From assembly GCA_002691345.1 (NCBI GenBank), contig NZHI01000031.1, forward strand, positions 2,226 through 7,810: a stretch of 5,585 nt of DNA, read 5' to 3'. The stretch is from Synechococcus sp. MED650. GTDB taxonomy: Bacteria > Cyanobacteriota > Cyanobacteriia > PCC-6307 > Cyanobiaceae. A model generated the notes under the pieces. That model worked only from the letters and a program-made list of their open reading frames with translations, was not told the origin of the DNA and did no database searches. The translations under genes and the position numbers were made by a program. Within the stretch, counting starts at the first letter, position 1, and the number at the start of each line of letters is the position of its first letter. Shown in pieces: positions 1 to 5,585 of the stretch.

Positions 1-626
1 GCCGCTTTCACGATGCCCTCTTCTTTCAAGGTGTACGCCCGGGTGGTCTTGCTGGGGCCGGGGAACAGTTGGCCGATCCCCTTCAGCAGGGCCAGCAGTG
101 GGGTGTAGGGCGCAAAGCTCACGATCAGGCGTTGCTCGGTGAGGCTGCAGAGGTGTTTCACCATCTCCTCAGCTGGTTGCTGGGGGTAGTGGATGAACAC
201 ATCCAGGCAGCACACCGTGTGGAACGAGCCGCTGAGGCTTTCCAGATCACTGGCGAAGAAGTTGAGCTTGCCCATGTCCAGACCAGCCTCGCGGGCGCGA
301 CGGTCGGCTTCCTGCGCCATGGCCTCGGAGATGTCGCTGGCGCTGATCGAGCCGGCACCCATCGCCGCCAGTGGCAGGCTGAGGCTGCCCACGCCGCAGC
401 CGGCATCGCAGAAGCTCGCCTGGTTGAGTTCACCGCTCTCCTTGATCCAGGCCAGCACCTCATCCACGGTTTTCTGGTGACCGATGCGGATGTTGCGCTG
501 CACCTTGTTCACGTCATCGCTTTCGCTGTAAATGCGGTTCCAGCGATCGAAGCCCGTGGTTTCGAAATAACCTTTAACGACCTTTTTCTCGTTCTCCTTT
601 ATCTCAAGTGTCTGTTCCGGTGCCAC
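1..626 (-). CDS. chlM: Magnesium-protoporphyrin IX methyltransferase ChlM (3' end cut by window edge)
   Basis: ChlM transfers a methyl group from S-adenosylmethionine to the propionate side chain of Mg-protoporphyrin IX, a step in chlorophyll synthesis at or near the membranes. Read on the minus strand, 208 codons are visible. The N-terminal region contains GYFETTGFDRWNRIYS, typical of cyanobacterial ChlM. The SAM-binding motif I, DAGCGVGS, begins near residue 74. It is followed by ASDISEAMA, FFASDLESL, CLDVFIHYPQ and the late-family block SFAPYTPLL, then LFPGPSKTTRAYTL. The family is usually about 230 residues, so roughly 20 C-terminal residues lie beyond base 1. I chose the GTG at 626-624 because it gives MAPEQTLE, similar to the usual start; the next in-frame stop upstream is only a few codons away and there is no ATG. 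No clear Shine-Dalgarno sequence precedes it. The first ~25 codons are noticeably AT-rich compared with the body. It lies 85 bases downstream of the channel-like gene on the same strand. Confidence 0.93.
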   Translation of the reverse strand, partial: MAPEQTLEIKENEKKVVKGYFETTGFDRWNRIYSESDDVNKVQRNIRIGHQKTVDEVLAWIKESGELNQASFCDAGCGVGSLSLPLAAMGAGSISASDISEAMAQEADRRAREAGLDMGKLNFFASDLESLSGSFHTVCCLDVFIHYPQQPAEEMVKHLCSLTEQRLIVSFAPYTPLLALLKGIGQLFPGPSKTTRAYTLKEEGIVKA

Positions 627-711
627 TTTGGTTTGATAATTTCATTTATCCTAACACCAAGCATCCTGTAGGTAAGATTGATTTTGCCTATGTCGCCAGA
701 TTGGTAATGGC
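627..711. other. Intergenic gap between channel-like gene and chlM
   Basis: This 85-base AT-rich gap is the only sizeable non-coding stretch in the window. No stable hairpin followed by a T run is visible, so there is no obvious terminator for the channel gene. A weak minus-strand promoter-like pair is present: TTACCT at 675-670 and TAGGAT at 653-648, 16 bases apart. The match is only 3/6 and 4/6 to the sigma-70 consensus. chlM may therefore have its own promoter here or be reached by read-through; the sequence does not decide. Confidence 0.3.
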
Positions 712-1857
712 TTAGTCGTTCCAATCTTGCTCAATTTGTTCTGTCAATCCACTTCGATTGAGTATAGATATTTCGATATTAATTGCCTTTTTGAGGTCCT
801 CCTTGGTTTGACTGCCGAAGATGAAGGCCTGCGGTGTTTTGCTTGGTGTTTGATAAGAGAGCTCGAAATTTGCAGTGGAGCTCGAGTGTTCGAGAAATGT
901 TTTGTACGTGGTTATATTTTCTACAAAATGCTTTGGCTTCTGATTGCTTTTTCCGTGGATAAGCTCCATTAAATCCTGCTTGTTAGATGCGTATATCGGG
1001 GTCGTTTCAGCGTCCTCGATGATCCCTGCGTTGTCCATCTGTTTTTTAAGCCATTGTTCGTTGGCGGTTTGCTTTTGCACTGCTAGGCCTTGTCTAAGGA
1101 GCTGATAGAGTTCTTTATTTGTTAATGCATTTGTTTTTTTAGTAACGCTTTCTTCGAAAATTATAGTTGCTGTAGTGCCAATAATTGCCGACATTAAAAG
1201 TGTGTGTGTAAGGCTAGTTATTAAAACAGTTATGTGATCGAAGATCTTTCTCCCGACAATGGTATCGATCCCATCGTTGAGGATTAAAAATGTCCAGGCT
1301 TTGGTGAGGCGCCTCGCCTTGTCTTTGGGACTTGTTTTTGACTTCTTGAAATAGCTTGATGACCAGGCTGTTAATCCGGTGATAATGATTAACAAAATGC
1401 TGCACCGTACCACGATTTTATTCTGAATAATTTTGCCTATCAGAGTTGCGAATGGTTTTTTGTTTTGTTGGCTTGCAATGATGATTCCGCCTGTGGTGTA
1501 AGGGATGGCGAAGTCGACAAGCTGTAGTCGTTCGGGGGTGATGTCGTGGCAAGACGCGATCAGATTGAATTCGCCGTTTGCTGCACGTGCGACGGCTTGC
1601 TCGAAGCTCGGGATTGGTTGAATTGTGTAATTGATTTTGAGTCTTTCGCTAATTCTTCTCCAGATGTCAATGGAGAGGCCTTCGAAATTCTGATTGATTT
1701 GATCTGAGCAGGGGAGGAAGTCATCAACTGTTCCAACCTTGACGGTGGTGTTCTCCCAAGATGGGGTCTCGCTTGCCATTGCTGCTGCCCCTGTGAATGC
1801 AGCGCTCAATGCCATGCCGGCCAGGCCAAGATTGACGCCCAAGGCTTTGTAGTTCAT
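712..1857 (-). CDS. GluR0-like ligand-gated ion channel (ionotropic glutamate receptor family) with non-canonical pore
   Basis: Predicted 381-residue protein starting at the ATG at 1857-1855, which overlaps the nagA stop as ATGA; a TTG 17 codons further upstream is less likely. Order of parts: signal peptide 1-28 (K4, hydrophobic core, AMA cleavage site); first half of a periplasmic binding domain about 37-133 (KVGTVDDF, EGLSIDIWRRI, ITPERLQLVDFAIPY); TM1 about 148-168; pore-loop-like segment about 184-203; TM2 about 207-234; second half of the binding domain about 240-370 with FVENITTY. This S1-TM-P-TM-S2 plan and the length match prokaryotic GluR0 (397 residues); Pfam families expected are SBP_bac_3 and Lig_chan. 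By analogy, R110 should bind a ligand alpha-carboxylate and E313 an amino group. The TVGYG potassium filter is absent; the loop reads ILNDGIDTIVG. Composition is about 40% GC against over 60% in neighbours, suggesting transfer or relaxed evolution. Ligand and ion are unknown. A non-conducting sensor or an aberrant transporter binding protein is the alternative. Confidence 0.75.
   Translation of the reverse strand: MNYKALGVNLGLAGMALSAAFTGAAAMASETPSWENTTVKVGTVDDFLPCSDQINQNFEGLSIDIWRRISERLKINYTIQPIPSFEQAVARAANGEFNLIASCHDITPERLQLVDFAIPYTTGGIIIASQQNKKPFATLIGKIIQNKIVVRCSILLIIITGLTAWSSSYFKKSKTSPKDKARRLTKAWTFLILNDGIDTIVGRKIFDHITVLITSLTHTLLMSAIIGTTATIIFEESVTKKTNALTNKELYQLLRQGLAVQKQTANEQWLKKQMDNAGIIEDAETTPIYASNKQDLMELIHGKSNQKPKHFVENITTYKTFLEHSSSTANFELSYQTPSKTPQAFIFGSQTKEDLKKAINIEISILNRSGLTEQIEQDWND
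1771..1857 (-). other. Signal peptide coding segment of the channel-like protein
   Basis: Codons 1-28 encode a short N-region with a lysine, a hydrophobic run (GLAGMALSAAFTGAAA) and an AMA cleavage site before SETPSW. This would deliver the S1 domain to the periplasm. The rows covering it and the next ten or so codons are 58-60% GC by hand count, while the S1-coding region just after is 42%, so it differs in composition from the rest of its own gene. Confidence 0.75.
1854..1857 (-). promoter_or_regulatory. ATGA stop/start overlap (nagA stop with channel gene start)
   Basis: On the minus strand the sequence AGCCCATGAAC contains the channel gene ATG at 1857-1855 and the nagA TGA at 1856-1854. 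Such 4-base overlaps usually reflect translational coupling by ribosome re-initiation. No separate Shine-Dalgarno motif is visible before the ATG, consistent with coupling. This overlap decided the start chosen for the downstream gene. Confidence 0.7.
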
Positions 1858-3011
1858 GGGCTTGATTGTGCATTCTGCCAGGACAATGTTTTGTGCTTGA
1901 TACTCCAACGAAGCAGATCTTGGATTGATCGGCCATGCAGCGCATCGAAAGTCGAATGGCTGTTTTGAATGACGATGCGAGAAGCAACAGTTGCGCTCCA
2001 GATGGCAGCGCCGGGTTCATTGCTCCAGGCCGCCAACCGTTTCACCCCCTCCAGCTGTGGCAGGGTCACTCCCGCGAGAGTGCCGTCCTCCAGCCTGCAG
2101 GTGCCGTTCTGCACGAGCAGCACCCGTTCGTCCCAGCGGTGTTCACCATCCGCAAGGCCGTAGGGAGCCAGAGCATCGCTCACCAGCACAAGCTGTTCCG
2201 GTGCCAGCCGTTGCAGCAGCACCGCCATCGTCGGGTCCACGTGCACGCCATCGGCGATCAGCCCGAGGGCAATGCCACCTCGCCGGCAGGCCTCCCCTAG
2301 CGGCCCTGGGGCCCGGTGGTGGAGGCCTGGCATGGCGTTGAAGGCATGGGTGAGCATTCCCACGCCCTGGTTGAACCCCACGCTGGCTTGCTCCGCCGTG
2401 GCGGTGCTGTGGCCGAGCGCCACGCTGATGCCCAGATCCCGCAGGCGCTGGATCACGCTGGAGGCTCCATCCAGCTCCGGGGCCAGGGTCATCAGAGCGA
2501 TCTCCTGTTCAAATCCGCCGATGCGCTCCTCCAGAGCCTCCAGGTTGGGAATTGCGAGGTGCTCCCTGGGGTGGGCGCCACGGCGCGCCTCCGCCAGAAA
2601 CGGGCCTTCCAGATGGGCACCAAGCAGCCGGCATCGGCCCAGACAGTGAAGTTGCCTGGCCTCCCGCAGCACCGCAAGCGCTTGCCGCAGCGGCGTGATG
2701 CCGCAGGTCACCAGGGTGGGCGCGATCGCTTCGACGCCGTCGCGCCAGAGCAAGTCCAGCAGCTCCAAGAGGCGAGGAAGATCCGTTGGGCCAAGTTCAG
2801 GGAAGGCGAGTCCGAGGCCGCCATTGATCTGCAGATCCACCCCGCGAGGGCTCAGCCAGTCGCCGTTCCAGCTTGTAGCTGTGGAGGTGTCCCCAACCAC
2901 CATTGGCCGGATGTCGATCACCGTGCCCGCTGGGTCGATGTCGAGCGTGTGGCGCAGCGTTCCCTCATGGCCCAAAGGCTGGGGCAGTCGCACGTCGGTG
3001 ATCTGTTGCAT
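1854..3011 (-). CDS. nagA: N-acetylglucosamine-6-phosphate deacetylase NagA
   Basis: NagA removes the acetyl group from N-acetylglucosamine-6-phosphate to give glucosamine-6-phosphate in the cytoplasm, for recycling of cell-wall sugars or use of amino sugars. The 385 residues match the family length (E. coli about 382). Visible amidohydrolase-fold landmarks: [10 protein letters not shown] (55-64), where NagA characteristically has Gln rather than the HxH of other amidohydrolases; HLEGPF with metal ligand E135; LGHS with H201; THAFNAM with H222; ADGVHV with H257; and VSDA with D279 as the expected catalytic acid/base. A GTLAG block follows at about 310-314. ATG at 3011-3009 is the start; GGAGG at 3030-3026 lies 14 bases upstream, rather far for a ribosome site. 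It is divergent from purE, and its stop overlaps the next gene's start. The last ~40 codons are lower in GC than the rest, yet [10 protein letters not shown] and SWQNA still look like a normal C-terminus. No deaminase partner (nagB) is in the window. Confidence 0.9.
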   Translation of the reverse strand: MQQITDVRLPQPLGHEGTLRHTLDIDPAGTVIDIRPMVVGDTSTATSWNGDWLSPRGVDLQINGGLGLAFPELGPTDLPRLLELLDLLWRDGVEAIAPTLVTCGITPLRQALAVLREARQLHCLGRCRLLGAHLEGPFLAEARRGAHPREHLAIPNLEALEERIGGFEQEIALMTLAPELDGASSVIQRLRDLGISVALGHSTATAEQASVGFNQGVGMLTHAFNAMPGLHHRAPGPLGEACRRGGIALGLIADGVHVDPTMAVLLQRLAPEQLVLVSDALAPYGLADGEHRWDERVLLVQNGTCRLEDGTLAGVTLPQLEGVKRLAAWSNEPGAAIWSATVASRIVIQNSHSTFDALHGRSIQDLLRWSIKHKTLSWQNAQSSP

Positions 3012-3049
3012 CAGTAATGCACTGGCCTCCAGGGGCGTTGAAGGAGACG
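3012..3049. promoter_or_regulatory. Short divergent intergenic region nagA/purE
   Basis: Only 38 bases separate the divergent starts of nagA and purE. That is too little for two non-overlapping promoters, so at least one promoter must lie inside the opposing gene's coding sequence, or the two must interleave. I see no good -10/-35 pair, no NtcA-type GTA-N8-TAC site and no operator-like palindrome here. Confidence 0.4.
3040..3046 (+). promoter_or_regulatory. Ribosome binding site candidate for purE
   Basis: GAAGGAG at 3040-3046 is a strong Shine-Dalgarno match and sits 3 bases before the ATG at 3050, closer than usual. It favours the start at 3050 over the in-frame ATG at 3017, which has no such motif. 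Confidence 0.5.
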
Positions 3050-3607
3050 ATGGCAGTCTTGCCCCTCCTTGCTGTGACGCCAGTGCTCCCTCGAGTTGCC
3101 GTTGTTATGGGCAGCGACTCCGATCTGCCCACCATGGAACCTGCCGCCGCCATCCTGCGCGAGCTGGGCGTTGAGGTGGAGGTTCGGGTGCTATCGGCCC
3201 ATCGCACGCCTTTGGAGATGGTCGAGTTCGCTCGGTCTGCCCGTGATCAGGGTTTCGGTGTGATCGTTGCCGGGGCAGGGGGTGCCGCTCATCTGCCTGG
3301 GATGGTGGCGGCCCTCACCACCCTCCCCGTGATTGGTGTGCCAGTGAAGAGCCGGGCTCTTTCGGGTGTGGATTCCCTGCACTCGATTGTGCAGATGCCC
3401 GGCGGTATTCCCGTTGCCACCGTGGCCATTGGCGGGGGCCTCAATGCCGGGCTTCTGGCTGCGCAGATCCTCGCTGTCGCCAATGCACCGTTGGCGGAAC
3501 GATTGGCGCATTACCGCCGCACCCTGCACGATGCAGTGGTGTCCAAGGATGCTCGTCTGCTTGATCTCGGCAGCACGGCGTATCTGGACGGCATGCCACC
3601 ATCCTGA
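3050..3607 (+). CDS. purE: N5-carboxyaminoimidazole ribonucleotide mutase PurE (class I)
   Basis: PurE converts N5-carboxyaminoimidazole ribonucleotide to 4-carboxy-5-aminoimidazole ribonucleotide in de novo purine synthesis, in the cytoplasm. From ATG 3050 the protein is 185 residues. Clear family blocks are GSDSDLPTM (21-29), LSAHRTP with the catalytic histidine H51 (48-54), [15 protein letters not shown] (71-85), [33 protein letters not shown] and [12 protein letters not shown]. The SAHRTP block and the histidine-bearing [11 protein letters not shown] loop are typical of class I bacterial PurE. An in-frame ATG at 3017 would add 11 residues; I prefer 3050 because of the upstream GAAGGAG and because the family's conserved core begins only at about residue 14 of the shorter form. 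The gene is divergent from nagA and is followed after 11 bases by the AI-2E-family gene, so the two are probably co-transcribed. Composition is normal for the GC-rich background. Confidence 0.96.
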   Translation: MAVLPLLAVTPVLPRVAVVMGSDSDLPTMEPAAAILRELGVEVEVRVLSAHRTPLEMVEFARSARDQGFGVIVAGAGGAAHLPGMVAALTTLPVIGVPVKSRALSGVDSLHSIVQMPGGIPVATVAIGGGLNAGLLAAQILAVANAPLAERLAHYRRTLHDAVVSKDARLLDLGSTAYLDGMPPS

Positions 3608-3618
3608 ACCTCAAAACG

Positions 3619-4698
3619 ATGATCACCTGGCCGGCCTGGCTGCGTCTCGGACTGGTGCTGCCGCTGCTGGGGGTGAACGCCTATGTCCTCAAACGGGTAT
3701 TGGTGCAGTTCGCGCCATTCCCAGGTTTGTTCCTCACCGCTGCTCTGATTGCCTTTCTTCTGGATTTGCCCTGCCGGTGGTTAACCCGGCGGGGATTGTC
3801 CAGGTCGTTGGCCATTGCCGCTGTGGTTTTGCTCACCATTGGTCTGTTGACCTTTGCCGCGGTGGAGCTGGTGCCACTGCTGATCGAACAGCTCAGCCAG
3901 CTGATCAGTGCCTCACCGTCGCTTCTGGCAGGGGCAGAACAGTGGATCGACCGGGGTCAGCTCTGGGCCGTTGATCACGGTCTCCCTGCGGATTTTGCCG
4001 ATTTGAGCAGTGATTTGGTGTCCCAGTTCAGCCGAATCGCGACCCAGTTGAGCCAGCGACTGCTGGGGCTCCTCGGTGCCACCGTTGGTACCACCATCAA
4101 CGTGGTGATCGTGCTGGTGCTGGCGGTGTTTCTGCTGTTGGGGGCAGATCCGATCACCGAGGGCCTCGCGCGTTGGTTGCCGGATCCTTGGCGTGAGCTC
4201 GTGCAAACCACCCTGGAGCGCACATTCCGGGGGTACTTCGCTGGTCAGGTGGTGTTAGCCCTGATCCTCAGCGGTGGCCAGTTGTTTGTGTTCACTGCTC
4301 TGCAGATTCCTTATGGCGTGTTGTTCGCGGTGCTGATCGGCTTCACCACGTTGATTCCCTATGCCAGTGCTCTTTCCATCGTTGTGGTCAGCGCCATCCT
4401 GGCTGTCCAGGATCCCCGCACGGCCCTTGAGCTGCTCATCGCGGCAATCGTTGTGGGCCAGATCGTGGATCAGGTGATTCAACCGCGGCTGATGGGAAGC
4501 ATCGTTGGTCTTCAGCCGGCTTGGCTGCTGATCGCTCTGCCGATTGGCGCCCGCGTGGGCGCCATTTTCGGTTTGGGTGATCTTCTGGGTTTGTTGCTTG
4601 CGGTGCCGGTGGCCAGTTGCATCAAGACCCTGGCCGATGCGGCCCGTGAGGGTGACCTCAGGCCGCGGCAATCAACCCCCGCTCCTGAAGCGCCTTGA
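3619..4698 (+). CDS. AI-2E/UPF0118-family integral membrane transporter
   Basis: A 359-residue polytopic inner-membrane protein of the AI-2E transporter family (Pfam AI-2E_transport; YdiK/PerM/TqsA-like). Visible plan: N-terminal hydrophobic segments around residues 8-50, with [11 protein letters not shown] and [14 protein letters not shown]; a third helix near 62-85; a polar region of about 65 residues (88-150) typical of this family; then helices at about 154-175, 210-260 ([31 protein letters not shown]), 270-290 and 300-335. Family hallmarks are the FRGYFAGQ segment, the LIPYAS block and [21 protein letters not shown] close to the C-terminus. The true substrate is unknown; members have been linked to autoinducer-2 export, sodium/proton exchange and other cargo, so the family name should not be read as function. 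ATG 3619 lies 11 bases after purE with no obvious ribosome site. The C-terminal tail (about 338-359) is polar, and its last codons overlap cysC on the opposite strand. Confidence 0.9.
   Translation: MITWPAWLRLGLVLPLLGVNAYVLKRVLVQFAPFPGLFLTAALIAFLLDLPCRWLTRRGLSRSLAIAAVVLLTIGLLTFAAVELVPLLIEQLSQLISASPSLLAGAEQWIDRGQLWAVDHGLPADFADLSSDLVSQFSRIATQLSQRLLGLLGATVGTTINVVIVLVLAVFLLLGADPITEGLARWLPDPWRELVQTTLERTFRGYFAGQVVLALILSGGQLFVFTALQIPYGVLFAVLIGFTTLIPYASALSIVVVSAILAVQDPRTALELLIAAIVVGQIVDQVIQPRLMGSIVGLQPAWLLIALPIGARVGAIFGLGDLLGLLLAVPVASCIKTLADAAREGDLRPRQSTPAPEAP
4658..4698. other. Convergent coding overlap between AI-2E-family gene and cysC
   Basis: The plus-strand membrane-protein gene ends with TGA at 4696-4698. 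The minus-strand cysC ends with TGA read at 4660-4658. Their 3' ends overlap by 41 bases, so both C-terminal tails (polar [12 protein letters not shown] and the cysC end [10 protein letters not shown]) are encoded on the same duplex. No terminator hairpin is visible for either transcript in or near the overlap, so their 3' RNAs are expected to be complementary. Confidence 0.9.
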
Positions 4699-5302
4699 TC
4701 ACTAGCTCCACGGAGTCGGCCAGATCCTGCTTGCCGGTATCAATCTTCAGTTCGGGCGTTTCCGGGGCCTCATAGGGGCTGGAGATGCCGGTGAATTCCT
4801 TGATCTGCCCCGCCCTTGCCTTGGCGTAAAGGCCTTTCGGATCGCGGGATTCGCAGACATCGAGATCGGCGGCGCAGAACACCTCGAGGAAGTCACCGTC
4901 CTCCACAAGGGCGCGGGCCTTGTCCCGATCAGCACGGAACGGAGAGACGAAGGCCGTCAGCACGATCACGCCTGCGTCGAGAAACAGCTTGGCCACCTCG
5001 CCGATGCGGCGGATGTTCTCCTCACGATCGGCATCGGAGAAACCCAGGTCCTTGCAGAGGCCATGGCGGATGTTGTCTCCATCCAGCACATAGGTGGCGA
5101 GTCCCCGCTCAAACAGGGCTGCGTTCACAGCATTGGCCAGGGTGCTCTTGCCGGAACCGGAAAGTCCGGTGAACCAGAGGATGGCGCTGCGGTGACCCCT
5201 CTGCTTCGAGCGCTCGTCGCGGCCCACGGAGGCCTCATGCCAGGCAATGTTGGTGGACGCACCCTTGTTGGTGAGTTCTCCGTAGGTGGGGCTGGCGGTC
5301 AT
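4658..5302 (-). CDS. cysC: Adenylyl-sulfate kinase (APS kinase) CysC
   Basis: CysC phosphorylates adenosine 5'-phosphosulfate with ATP to give PAPS, used for assimilatory sulfate reduction and sulfotransfer, in the cytoplasm. The 214-residue protein carries the P-loop GLSGSGKST (46-54), the DGDNIRHGL block (74-82) with the family's conserved aspartate/arginine, the R-E-N-I-R-R helix (93-99), VSPFRADR (119-126) with the characteristic serine, and [20 protein letters not shown] (153-172), a substrate-binding and lid region. The first ~35 residues (with [11 protein letters not shown]) are the usual short N-terminal extension. I start at the ATG at 5302-5300; an in-frame TTG two codons upstream (5308) is possible but less likely. 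No strong ribosome site is seen. A SUI1-like gene lies 31 bases upstream on the same strand, and the 3' end overlaps the convergent membrane-protein gene. This is a single-domain kinase, not fused to ATP sulfurylase. Confidence 0.96.
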   Translation of the reverse strand: MTASPTYGELTNKGASTNIAWHEASVGRDERSKQRGHRSAILWFTGLSGSGKSTLANAVNAALFERGLATYVLDGDNIRHGLCKDLGFSDADREENIRRIGEVAKLFLDAGVIVLTAFVSPFRADRDKARALVEDGDFLEVFCAADLDVCESRDPKGLYAKARAGQIKEFTGISSPYEAPETPELKIDTGKQDLADSVELVIKALQERGLIAAA

Positions 5303-5333
5303 GGCCAAGGCATGAAGTGGCGGCCATTCTCAC

Positions 5334-5585
5334 CTAACCCCCAGCTCGTTTCGGCCGGTAGCCGTCCTTGCTGAGCAGCTCGAGAGCCAGGTCCACCTGA
5401 TCCCCTTGAAGTTCGATCACGCCGTCCTTGCAGGTTCCACCGCTTCCAATCCGTGTTTTGAGCTTTTTCAGCAGAGCCTTGAAGCCTGCCGCATCAAGCT
5501 CCAATCCACGGATCATGGTGACCGTCTTGCCGCCCTTGCCGCCGCGGGTGGGTTGCACCCGCACCATTTGCTGAGACTTTGCTGC
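5334..5585 (-). CDS. SUI1/eIF1-family translation initiation factor homologue (5' end cut by window edge)
   Basis: Bacterial relative of eukaryotic eIF1 (SUI1; YciH in E. coli), expected to act on the ribosome during start-codon selection; its role in bacteria is poorly settled. Eighty-three codons plus the TAG stop (5336-5334) are visible. Landmarks in order: MVRVQPTRGGKGGKTVT, RGLELDAAGFKALLKKLKTR, GSGGTCKDGVIELQGDQ and LLSKDGYRPKRAGG. These are the basic loop, helix, glycine-rich turn and final strands of the SUI1 fold. An ATG at 5567-5565 could start a 77-residue protein, but the frame stays open to the window edge, reading AAKSQQ before it. Family members normally have about 20-30 more N-terminal residues, so I treat the gene as running off the edge. 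It is on the same strand as cysC and ends 31 bases before it, so the two may be co-transcribed. Confidence 0.92.
   Translation of the reverse strand, partial: AAKSQQMVRVQPTRGGKGGKTVTMIRGLELDAAGFKALLKKLKTRIGSGGTCKDGVIELQGDQVDLALELLSKDGYRPKRAGG

Larger units (their letters stand above)
640..1980. other. Low-GC segment spanning channel gene, nagA tail and chlM upstream region
   Basis: Hand counts on 60-base rows give 33% (721-780), 48% (781-840), 45% (841-900), 35% (901-960), 47% (1021-1080), 33% (1081-1140), 37% (1141-1200) and 37% (1201-1260). Then come 42% (1681-1740), 60% (1741-1800), 58% (1801-1860), 43% (1861-1920), 50% (1921-1980) and 63% (1981-2040). Row 2401-2460 within nagA is 72%. 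The dip therefore covers the channel gene, the last ~40 codons of nagA and the gap before chlM, interrupted by a GC-rich patch over the signal peptide. No flanking repeats, tRNA, integrase or transposase are seen. Confidence 0.7.

Noticed and set aside
69..671. Long plus-strand reading frame of 200 codons opposite chlM
   Set aside because: It is antisense to chlM, whose protein carries clear ChlM motifs over the same bases; the plus-strand product resembles no family and has the His/Ala/Val-rich look of a shadow frame.
648..675. Sigma-70-like promoter for chlM
   Set aside because: Matches are only 3/6 and 4/6 in an AT-rich stretch where such pairs arise by chance; mentioned in the gap entry but not called.
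1858..1908. Upstream TTG start adding 17 residues to the channel-like protein
   Set aside because: The extension lies wholly within nagA and would bury the signal peptide's N-region; the ATG in the ATGA overlap gives a normal signal peptide.
640..1980. Mobile element or genomic island boundaries around the low-GC gene
   Set aside because: I found no terminal inverted repeats, direct repeats, tRNA gene, integrase or transposase; only the composition is unusual.
2316..3017. Plus-strand open frame of 233 codons opposite nagA
   Set aside because: High GC opens several frames here; NagA on the minus strand has all expected catalytic motifs, and the plus-strand translation has no recognisable domain.
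3366..3974. Plus-strand 202-codon frame spanning the end of purE and start of the membrane-protein gene
   Set aside because: It overlaps two convincing genes in another frame, and its Trp/Cys/Arg-rich translation is typical of an out-of-frame reading.
4255..4671. Minus-strand 138-codon frame opposite the AI-2E-family gene
   Set aside because: The product is rich in His, Gln and Asp with no hydrophobic core, as expected for the antisense of membrane-helix codons.

Overview
The window looks like chromosome of a marine picocyanobacterium of the Synechococcus type. The reasons are a chlorophyll-specific methyltransferase (chlM), a bacterial SUI1 homologue, the overall style of the proteins, tight gene packing and about 60-70% GC in most genes. 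This assignment is inference from protein style and gene content; no marker gene fixes the species.

Layout, left to right. Bases 1-626 (minus) hold chlM, cut at its 3' end by the window edge. Bases 712-1857 (minus) hold an AT-rich gene for a secreted/membrane protein with the S1-TM-pore-TM-S2 plan of prokaryotic ionotropic glutamate receptors (GluR0 / 'GIC family' channels). Its ATG overlaps the stop of nagA (1854-3011, minus) as ATGA, so nagA, the channel gene and then chlM lie head to tail on the minus strand. Divergent from nagA, after a 38-base gap, come purE (3050-3607, plus) and an AI-2E/UPF0118-family membrane protein (3619-4698, plus). Convergent with these, cysC (4658-5302, minus) overlaps the membrane-protein gene by 41 bases. 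Upstream of cysC, also on the minus strand, is the 3' part of a SUI1/eIF1-like gene that runs off the right edge.

Most of the window is housekeeping: chlorophyll synthesis (ChlM), amino-sugar salvage (NagA), purine synthesis (PurE), sulfate activation (CysC) and a translation-initiation-factor homologue. The exception is the 712-1857 gene. By hand count it is roughly 40% GC between neighbours at 60% or more. It keeps the ligand-binding-lobe hallmarks of a glutamate-receptor-type channel, but it lacks the TVGYG potassium filter of Synechocystis GluR0. It is the most interesting object here: a candidate ligand-gated channel of unknown ligand and ion selectivity, apparently translationally coupled to an N-acetylglucosamine-6-phosphate deacetylase.

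I see no tRNA, rRNA, CRISPR array, insertion sequence or convincing factor-independent terminator. No intergenic stretch exceeds 300 bases; the longest is 85 bases (627-711).
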